Positions 21,651-28,018 of a stretch of DNA of 37,693 bases are shown here, one piece after another. How positions within the stretch are numbered: position 1 is the stretch's first letter; every line of letters begins with the position of its first letter. The position numbers were made by a program, and so were the translations under genes. The DNA comes from an uncultured Pseudomonadota bacterium. Its GTDB lineage: Bacteria; Myxococcota_A; Bradymonadia; Bradymonadales; GCA-2716585. The stretch covers positions 1-37,693 of the forward strand of contig CAKZKQ010000169.1 of NCBI GenBank assembly GCA_937123825.1, read 5' to 3'. Under the pieces are notes generated by a model. It saw nothing but the letters and a program-made list of their open reading frames with translations, searched no databases and was not told the DNA's origin.

Positions 21651-22384
21651 ACGACAAGCGCTTGATGATGGTTTTGATGGGGGTGGCGTTGGTGGGGGCG
21701 ATGGCGAGCTGCACCGAGCCGCAAGGGCAACTGATCCTCCTTGGACATGCCCCTCCCCAGGGGCCCACCTGCGAGCCGCCGCCCGATGGGGACACACGCT
21801 CGGTGCTGGATCTGTCCCTCAGCAGCGGCGACGGGTATGTCCTCTACGCGCGTCTTCAGAACAACACCCCGCAGGCGCTCACGATCACGGGTGCGACGGT
21901 GGCGTTTTCGCTTGTGCAGCCTCTGTCGATCGTCTTGCCGCCGGACTTTTTCAGCCCCGCAGGCGCCGTGATCCTGTCCGGAGAGACCCTCGTGGTCCCG
22001 ATCGAGTTGATGGATCCGTCGCTGGTGCGGATTCTGGCCCAGGCCCCTGAGCTTCTGGACGACTCCGGGGCGCCCAACCCGGGGGCGGCCTTTGCGGTGG
22101 ATGTGTCGATCGAGCCCCAGGCCAGGACGTTGGATGAGCAGGCGGTCAAGACCTCGGGCATGACGCGCCGGATGACCTTTTGCGTGGGATGCCTGGTGAC
22201 GCACCCGCTCGATGCGCTGCGGGAGACCGAAGACGGCGCGCTGACCTGTAAGGCGCTGCCCGATCAGGAGCCAGTGGCGGTGGAGCTGCCGTGTGTGTTG
22301 GGTCAGGACTTGCCGGTGGACTGCCGCGTGTGTCGGGCGCTCAGCGCCACCCAGGAGGCCGCCGACGCGCTCTGCGAGCCTTGA
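21647..22384 (+). CDS. Eight-cysteine lipoprotein paralog H
   Basis: A 245-aa lipoprotein, lipobox GAMASC-TEP. Family pattern: LLGHAPPQGPTC, 'ARLQNNTPQ', CVGCLVTHPLDAL, 'EDGALTC', LPC, GQDLPVDCRVC and LCEP. It is closest to F, so the G-H pair mirrors the E-F pair. It overlaps G as ATGA. It is the last copy of the array, convergent with the caspase-like gene 81 bases away. Function unknown. Confidence 0.8.
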   Translation: MNDKRLMMVLMGVALVGAMASCTEPQGQLILLGHAPPQGPTCEPPPDGDTRSVLDLSLSSGDGYVLYARLQNNTPQALTITGATVAFSLVQPLSIVLPPDFFSPAGAVILSGETLVVPIELMDPSLVRILAQAPELLDDSGAPNPGAAFAVDVSIEPQARTLDEQAVKTSGMTRRMTFCVGCLVTHPLDALRETEDGALTCKALPDQEPVAVELPCVLGQDLPVDCRVCRALSATQEAADALCEP

Positions 22385-22465
22385 TAGACCACAACCCAGC
22401 GCCCGCCCCCAACGGCCACAGACCGCTTCCAGCGCCAGGTGCGGCCCCGCCCCGCCCAAAAGGTC

Positions 22466-23074
22466 TCAGAATTCCATTTGGAAGCTCAGCGACGCGATGG
22501 GGCGCGCCAGGGTTTCGTTGCCAAAGGTGACCACCATCGTGCCCAACTCCAGCGCTGCCCCCATGCGGTAGTCCGTCTCATCGCTCCACATCATGGCGGC
22601 TTCGGCCTGGAGCAGGCTCCCAAAGAGGAGTTCCCCCTGGGATCTGGCGCCCATCAACTGTCCCAGCGAGAGCGCCGGGGTGAGGGACCACTGCGGTGAG
22701 AGCGCCCACTCCCACCCGGCGCCCAGCGAGGCGTGCGCCCCGTGGAGGGTGTACCCGGTGGTGTCGCGGGTGTCCTGACGGCCGCTGATCATGTAGCCGA
22801 GCCTTCCCCAGAGGACCAGCCCGCCCTGACGGCCCCAGTGGTGCGCCGCGGTCCACGAGAGGTTGCCCGACACAGGCCAGAAGAAGTCCCGAACCTCGCT
22901 CTCAAGGGGGACAAAGGTCCCCAGGCGCAGGCTGTGGCGCCAGTGAGACTCCCGGGCCTCTTGGATCAACACGGCCACGTCGGTGCGCTGGCCTTCTTCC
23001 ATGGTCAGCGCGCCTTCGTAGAGGACCTCTCCGTCATGGTCGCTCTCCAGGCGCAGGCTGTGTTGTCCGGGGGG
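22466..23074 (-). pseudogene. C-terminal PEGA/beta-barrel part of the caspase-like gene, out of frame
   Basis: This frame continues the caspase-like protein after a shift in the run of six G at 23069-23074 (C on the coding strand). Removing one base joins 'LPGGVAMAP' to 'GQHSLRLESDHDGEVLYEG', restoring a 531-aa product. The restored part has the end of a PEGA-like domain, then ~150 residues of alternating strands with aromatic girdle residues. It ends in IASLSFQMEF, a C-terminal Phe typical of outer-membrane beta-barrels. No independent start or ribosome site is seen. It could be a true frameshift, a phase-variable or programmed slip, or a sequencing error. Confidence 0.7.
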
Positions 23075-24062
23075 CCATGGCCACGCCGCCGGGCAGGACG
23101 CCTTTGGTGCGGTCGTTGACGACCACGCGGATGCCCTCGGCCGAGTTGTCGTAGTTGTAGAGCACGGGCAGGGCGGCGCGCTGGCGAGTGCCGTGGAGGA
23201 CGATCGGGTCTCGGCCCAGGATGCGGGTCTCGGCGCTGGGGCGCTGGAGGCCGTTGGTGTGGGCGTAGGTCCTGTCGCGGGCGTAGTCGTGGGCCTCAGA
23301 GAGGGTGACGGCGCCGTCGGCATCGGTGTCGCCCTCTTTCATGCCCTTGAGCAGGTAGTAGGTGTAGATGTCGTGGCCCAGGGCGTCTTCTTCGCGGGCG
23401 GGCTCGCCTCGGGCGGCGGCGGAGACGACGATCATGGCCTCAGAGACGTCGTCGAGGGGGATCAGCGGGGATTTTTCTTCCGAGAGGGCCTTGGCCAGCT
23501 CGTCGTCCGTGTGGGATTTGCCCACGCCGCTGTGGCACATGGCCAGGATCAGGGCTTTGCGCCGCGCCTGGGTCAGGTCCAGCTCCTGGACGAGGTCCTG
23601 GACGGCGATGGCGGTGGTGGCGACCTGGTCCAGCTTGGAGTCGCGCGCCACGACGTAGCGCTGCAAGGCGCCGCCGGGCTTGCGCGCCAGCGTGCCGTGG
23701 CTGGAGACGTAGACGACCAGGATGTCGCGGGGCCGATCGGCCCTGGCGCGCAGCACGCGCAGGGTGTCGAGGATGCTCTCCCGGTCGGTCTCTTCGGGTT
23801 CGGTCAGGCGCACGACGTGGTCAAAGTCGTCAAAGGCCTCGGCCATGGCGTGGGCGTCGGTGGTGGCGTAACGCAGCTCGTTAAAGCGCTCATCGTCAAA
23901 GGTGTCGATGCCAATGACCAGCGCAAAGCGGCGCGCGGGTTCATCGGTCATCCCTTGCGGGCCAAAGCCAACCAGGCCGCCCTTGGTGCCGTCGTGACTG
24001 GCACCACAGGCCAGCAACATGCTGGTCAAGACCAGGCCCCATCCAATCCACAGACTCCTCAT
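23034..24062 (-). CDS. Caspase-family (peptidase C14) lipoprotein, frame-shifted at its C-terminus
   Basis: A lipoprotein signal peptide (MRSLWIGWGLVLTSMLLAC, Cys19) precedes a caspase-type domain at ~residues 45-290. The core strand is 'RRFALVIGIDTFDD', the catalytic His is His122 in 'VVYVSSHGTL', and the catalytic Cys is Cys176 in 'LILAMCHSGVGK'. An EF-hand-like calcium loop (DTDADGAVTLSE) sits at ~245-256, and a PEGA-like strand set begins near 308. The open frame then runs into a shift at 23069-23074 and ends in a short foreign tail. The intact ancestor would continue into the barrel at 22466. ATG 24062 has TAGGAG upstream, and an ECF-type motif lies ~67 bases further. It is divergent from the sigma factor gene. 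Proteolytic substrate unknown. Confidence 0.8.
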   Translation of the reverse strand: MRSLWIGWGLVLTSMLLACGASHDGTKGGLVGFGPQGMTDEPARRFALVIGIDTFDDERFNELRYATTDAHAMAEAFDDFDHVVRLTEPEETDRESILDTLRVLRARADRPRDILVVYVSSHGTLARKPGGALQRYVVARDSKLDQVATTAIAVQDLVQELDLTQARRKALILAMCHSGVGKSHTDDELAKALSEEKSPLIPLDDVSEAMIVVSAAARGEPAREEDALGHDIYTYYLLKGMKEGDTDADGAVTLSEAHDYARDRTYAHTNGLQRPSAETRILGRDPIVLHGTRQRAALPVLYNYDNSAEGIRVVVNDRTKGVLPGGVAMAPRTTQPAPGERP

Positions 24063-24128
24063 GAAATCGCTCCTACCCATCGGGTCCATCGGGTTGTGTC
24101 TTTGTGCCCATCGACACTTCGCCCTGAG

Positions 24129-24160
24129 GACTGGCCGCGTTGCGGTTTGATTACAGACCT
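24129..24160 (-). promoter_or_regulatory. ECF-type promoter motif, copy 4 (minus strand, caspase-like gene)
   Basis: On the minus strand: TCTGTAATC, 16 bases, then AGTC. Spacing is the same as in the three plus-strand copies. It lies ~67 bases upstream of the ATG at 24062, back-to-back with copy 3, so the two promoters sit in one divergent region. Confidence 0.6.
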
Positions 24161-24205
24161 ACAGCGTTTTTTTTCACACGAAAACCCGGTGTCCCCTCTG
24201 GCGCG

Positions 24206-24243
24206 CCAAAAAAACCTGTAATCGCCCGCTGGTCCGGCAGGTC
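24206..24243 (+). promoter_or_regulatory. ECF-type promoter motif, copy 3 (sigma factor gene)
   Basis: CCAAAAAAACCTGTAATC, 16 bases, then GGTC. The -10 block ends about 55 bases before the sigma factor start. The motif directly upstream of a sigma factor gene suggests autoregulation, a common property of ECF factors. Confidence 0.7.
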
Positions 24244-24297
24244 AGTTCATGCAAAGGCCCTGGGTTTGGGTCTTTCCCTGGACGTTGTGTTTGACAG

Positions 24298-25002
24298 GTG
24301 GAGCCGATGGGATGGAGTGATGAGTCAGCGGGGGTGGCGGCGCGGCCCAAAGGGGTGTCGCAGCGCCGGACAGCGCCGCGCGCCGATGGTGAGCGTGCCA
24401 AGAGACGGGCTGTGTCAAAGAGCAAAGAGCGTCAGGACATCGACAAGGAGACGTTTGAGTTGGCCAAGGCGGGCGATCGCCGCGCCTGGAGGCTGATTTT
24501 TGACGCCTACCAGCCAGCGTTGATGTCCTACTGCCTTTTGTCGGCTCGCCGTGACCGCGATCGCGCCACGGATCTGGTCCAGGAGATCTTGCTGCGGGCC
24601 TTTAAGGGGATCGGCAAGCTGCGCGAGCACACCCGGCTGCGCGCGTGGTTGTGGACCATCGCGGCCAACGTCTGCCGCACACAGGGCGCCGGTGAGAACC
24701 GCTACCGTCAGATCCTGGCCGCCTACGCGCTCCATCAGGGCGCCAGCGCGCCGTCCGAAGACAAAGCCCACCGAGAGGCGCGGATCGAGGTCGTTGGGCA
24801 ACTGCTCGAAGGGGTCAGCGACCCCCAACTGCGCCAGATCGTGCTGCTGAAGTACACCGAACCCGAACACACCACCCGCCAGATCGCCCAGAAGCTCGAT
24901 CTGCCCCACGGCACCGTCACGGTGAAGCTGATGCGCTTTCGGGCGCGCTTTAAGCGCCTGTTGGCTTCGGCCCTCGTTGAGTTTGAAGGAGTGACCCCAT
25001 GA
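24298..25002 (+). CDS. ECF-type sigma-70 family RNA polymerase sigma factor
   Basis: A 234-aa protein with the two ECF domains. Region 2 is at ~62-128 ('AWRLIFDAYQPALMSYCLL', 'RATDLVQEILLRAFKGI', 'RAWLWTIAANVCR'). Region 4 is at ~165-220 ('DPQLRQIVLLKYTE', 'TTRQIAQKLDLPHGTVTVKL'), with a normal helix-turn-helix. A basic, disordered N-terminus of ~50 residues is unusual, and the true start is uncertain: GTG 24298, ATG 24307, or a shorter form from GTG 24411. None has a strong ribosome site. It overlaps the next gene by ATGA, the classic layout of a sigma/anti-sigma pair. It is the natural candidate to read the four GTAATC-N16-RGTC motifs. Confidence 0.88.
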   Translation: MEPMGWSDESAGVAARPKGVSQRRTAPRADGERAKRRAVSKSKERQDIDKETFELAKAGDRRAWRLIFDAYQPALMSYCLLSARRDRDRATDLVQEILLRAFKGIGKLREHTRLRAWLWTIAANVCRTQGAGENRYRQILAAYALHQGASAPSEDKAHREARIEVVGQLLEGVSDPQLRQIVLLKYTEPEHTTRQIAQKLDLPHGTVTVKLMRFRARFKRLLASALVEFEGVTP

Positions 25003-25817
25003 ACAATGAGCGATCAGGGCGCGCCTTGGCCCGTGTGCTTCACCTTGAGCTGTCCTCCCAGGAGCGCAAAGCCCTCTTGAAGGCGGCCAGCGACCCCGAG
25101 CTTGACCCCACTGAGGTCCTGGTTCAGGGCGCCAGCGCCGATCTCCTGCTTCGGGCCGTCGCGGGCCCCGAGGCCCAGCTTGGCGCCCAGGAGTCAGACG
25201 AAATTTTTGAGTCTTTCTGGTCCAGCGCGCAATCTCAGCCCGCAGCCGCGCCAGTAAGCGCGGCGCCACCGGGCTCGAAGCACCGCTGGCGCCCTTTGTT
25301 GATGGCGGCGGTGGTCTTGTTGGCCGCCGGAGCGGCGCTGTGGTGGGGGTTGTCCCAGGAAGCCCAGCGCAGCCCGTATGACGGGATCAAGGTTGGCGCC
25401 GTGCAGCCTCCGCCAGCGGCGCGTCTGCGGTTGATGTTGGGCGATGTGCGCTCGGGCGAGCCTCGGATTGTTGGGGATTGGCGCCCTGGACAGGCGCTGG
25501 ACGTGGGGCAGGCGCTCTTGATCCGTGTGGAGCTTGACGCGCCGGCCCACGTCACCCTTTTGGAGGCCGACCAGGATGCTTTTCAGGTCTTGTGGACATC
25601 GCCCCGTGCTCTGCAGGCCGGTTCGCATGAACTCTCTGATCGAGGTCAGGCGCTGGCCTACATCGTGGACGCGCCGGTGAGTCTGGGCGTCATCGTCTCG
25701 GCGGACTCGCTGCACGATGAGGTCCTGGGCAACCTGGGGGCGCCGACTGCCGAGGCCTTGGCCGCCGTCTGTCCAACCTGTGCGTTGACCACTGTTGAGC
25801 TTCAAGTTCGGCGTTGA
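24999..25817 (+). CDS. Single-pass membrane protein with DUF4384-like domain, probable anti-sigma factor
   Basis: A 272-aa protein. A cytoplasmic helical N-terminus (~1-85; 'ELSSQERKALLKAASDPEL') is followed by one membrane span (~100-119; PLLMAAVVLLAAGAALWWGL). The C-terminal periplasmic beta-rich domain (~140-272) reads 'RLRLMLGDVRSGEP', 'LLIRVELDAPAHVTLLEADQ' and 'ELSDRGQALAYIVDAPVSLG', and resembles DUF4384-type domains often found near caspase-family genes in proteobacteria. The ATG overlaps the sigma factor stop. Topology and coupling suggest an anti-sigma factor that holds the sigma at the membrane and senses an envelope signal. This is inferred from position; no ZAS/RskA motif was recognised. 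Confidence 0.75.
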   Translation: MNNERSGRALARVLHLELSSQERKALLKAASDPELDPTEVLVQGASADLLLRAVAGPEAQLGAQESDEIFESFWSSAQSQPAAAPVSAAPPGSKHRWRPLLMAAVVLLAAGAALWWGLSQEAQRSPYDGIKVGAVQPPPAARLRLMLGDVRSGEPRIVGDWRPGQALDVGQALLIRVELDAPAHVTLLEADQDAFQVLWTSPRALQAGSHELSDRGQALAYIVDAPVSLGVIVSADSLHDEVLGNLGAPTAEALAAVCPTCALTTVELQVRR

Positions 25818-25979
25818 TGTGGGGGGCGAGCGCGCTTTTCTGGACGTGGTGGGCAGAAGGGATGAAATAAGAAGGTATGCCTGTCTTGCTCCAGACCTTG
25901 GGGATGGCGATGTTCATCTTTGTAGGTCAGCAAACACGGGTTGGTGACGCACCGGCCTTCAACCCATCCACACCGCTCC

Positions 25980-27695
25980 ATGCGCGCAACCGACACCGAA
26001 ACACCCCAAAAAGCCCAGGACGACCTTCGTGAGGAGGTCGGTGATGATCTGGGTGAGCTGCTTGAGCCCTACCGTTGCGGTGATGATGAGGCGCTGGCGG
26101 CCATTTATCAGCGCTACAAGGCGCGGGTGGAGCGGTTTTTGAGTTCTGGGTTTGTCTTCAACTCGGGCTCCAAGGTCTGTTGTTTTCGCGGTTTTGAGTC
26201 CCACGGTGATCTGGATGACGCCGTGGCGGAGACGTTCAAGCGCGCGTTGGGTCCGGCGGCCCGTGAGGGCTATGATCCGGCCTATTCTTTTGAGCGCTAC
26301 CTGCTGCGCATTGCCCGCAACTGGGTCTTGCAGCACATGCGCACCGAGCGCCGTGCCGAGAACCGCAGCCAATCTCTGGCCCACTTCAGCAGCCTGACCC
26401 CGCTCTCTGGGGTGACCCCGGCGCCGCTGCTCAACCCCGAAGAAGAGGCCGCGCTGACCCAGGTCCGCCAGAAGTTGGCCGACAGCCTGGATGAGCTTGA
26501 GGCCACCGAGCGCCAACTCATTGACTGGTTGCTTGAGGGGCGCTCGCAGCGAGACATTGCGCGTTTGTCGGGGCTGAGCCGCAACGAGGTTCGGACGCTG
26601 GTTTACGGGCTGCGGCGCCGTTTGAGGCGCTCGATGAGCCAGCGTGGGGTGTCCACGGGTGAGGCGCTGGCGTGGTTGGATGCGCGCAGCGGCTTGAGCA
26701 GGTCGGTGAGTTGGACCACCGAGTGGCGTCCTGGGTCGATGTCGGCGTTGGGCGTGGCGCGCAGCATCCGTTCTTTGGCGTTGCCGGCGCGGTTTGGCTC
26801 GTATTTGCTGGTTGAGAAGATCGGCGAAGGGGGTATGGCGGAGGTTTTCAGGGCCAAGAAGCTGGGTTTGGGGGGTTTTGAGCGCTTTGTGGCGGTCAAG
26901 TTGATGCGCCCCGAGGTGGCCAGCCGCCCGACCTTTGTGTCGATGTTCATCGACGAGGCCAAGATCGCCGCCCAGATGACCCACCGCAACATCGGCCAGA
27001 TTTTGGAGTTGGGCCGCCATCAGGGGGTCTACTTCATTGCCATGGAGTACATCGAGGGGCTGGATCTGGGCTCGGTCTGGGACACCATGCGCCAGCTCCA
27101 GTCGGTGCCCGACCTGAACCTTGCGTGTTACGTGGCCATGGAGGTCGCCGAGGCGCTGGATCATGCCCACCACGGTCAAGATGCGTCGGGCCGCCCGCTG
27201 GGGATCGTCCACCGTGACGTGTCGCCGCGCAACATCTTGCTGAGCAACATCGGCGAGGTGAAGGTGATTGACTTTGGGCTGGCGAAGGCGGCGATTCAGT
27301 CTGGGTCGGCGCAGGGTGGGCAGCGCAAGGGGACGCTGCGCTACATGTCCCCCGAGCAGTTGCGGGGTGATGAGGCCGATGGGCGCAGCGACCTCTTTAG
27401 TTTTGGGGCGGTGCTCTATGAGATGATCACCCTCAAGCGTCTTTTCCGTGCGCGTGGCGATCTGGCCGCCATGGCGGCCGAGCGTTCAATGGAAGTGCTC
27501 CCGCCAAGCATCTACAACCCCGACATCCCGCGCCCCCTGGAGGACATCGTGCTCAAGGCGCTGGCGCCCCGGCCCGAGGACCGTTTTGGGTCGGCGGGTC
27601 AGATGGGCGAGTCGCTGCGGGCGTTGATTCGCGCCCGGTCGCTGCACTATGGCTCCAAGGAGCTTGCCCGGGCGCTGCACCGTTTGTCCTCTTGA
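25980..27695 (+). CDS. Sigma-70-like factor fused to a Ser/Thr protein kinase
   Basis: One continuous 571-aa frame carrying two full modules. Sigma region 2 spans ~30-122 ('DDEALAAIYQRYKARVERFL', 'DLDDAVAETFKRAL', 'RYLLRIARNWVLQHMRTERR'), with an insert containing CC after the first helix. Region 4 is at ~165-222 ('LDELEATERQLIDWLLEGR', 'QRDIARLSGLSRNEVRTL'). After a ~45-residue linker the kinase runs from ~272 to 545: glycine loop 'KIGEGGMAEVF', Lys307 in VAVKLM, 'HRDVSPRNILL' with Asp413, DFG at 431-433, 'MSPEQLRGD', and 'RSDLFSFGAVLYEM'. All catalytic residues are present. There is no membrane span, so both modules are cytoplasmic. ATG 25980 lacks a clear ribosome site. GTG 25944 and TTG 25941 are alternatives. 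About 160 bases follow the anti-sigma gene. Confidence 0.88.
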   Translation: MRATDTETPQKAQDDLREEVGDDLGELLEPYRCGDDEALAAIYQRYKARVERFLSSGFVFNSGSKVCCFRGFESHGDLDDAVAETFKRALGPAAREGYDPAYSFERYLLRIARNWVLQHMRTERRAENRSQSLAHFSSLTPLSGVTPAPLLNPEEEAALTQVRQKLADSLDELEATERQLIDWLLEGRSQRDIARLSGLSRNEVRTLVYGLRRRLRRSMSQRGVSTGEALAWLDARSGLSRSVSWTTEWRPGSMSALGVARSIRSLALPARFGSYLLVEKIGEGGMAEVFRAKKLGLGGFERFVAVKLMRPEVASRPTFVSMFIDEAKIAAQMTHRNIGQILELGRHQGVYFIAMEYIEGLDLGSVWDTMRQLQSVPDLNLACYVAMEVAEALDHAHHGQDASGRPLGIVHRDVSPRNILLSNIGEVKVIDFGLAKAAIQSGSAQGGQRKGTLRYMSPEQLRGDEADGRSDLFSFGAVLYEMITLKRLFRARGDLAAMAAERSMEVLPPSIYNPDIPRPLEDIVLKALAPRPEDRFGSAGQMGESLRALIRARSLHYGSKELARALHRLSS

Positions 27696-28018
27696 ACTCT
27701 GTGTGAAGTTTGAATGTCGGTCTCACCGAGGTCGGCGGGTGTGTTTGTGGCCTGGGTGGTTGGGTTGCAGCGGGCGGTGTGGTGTGCGAAAACCGTTGTT
27801 ATTCCCAGAATGGAAGCCCGTGTGATGCGTGAGCACGTGGGCTGATGCCGAGCCTTCCTTTTGTGCTTTGGTGTGAAGAGTCTTTTCCTGTGTGTGGGTG
27901 ATGTTCCCGGATGCCAGCGTAGAGGGTCGTGTTTGAGGTGGTTGGTTTTGGCCATCATCGGACGCGGTCTTTGTGTGTGGTGGGGGCCTGCGCGGGGTTT
28001 GCGAGAGGTGTGTTACGG
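27696..28018. other. Intergenic region before the large surface lipoprotein
   Basis: About 320 bases, G/T-rich. It contains no supportable gene, tRNA or clear terminator, and no GTAATC-type motif. The frame of the next gene is open back to 27929, but that extension lacks a signal peptide. Confidence 0.45.
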
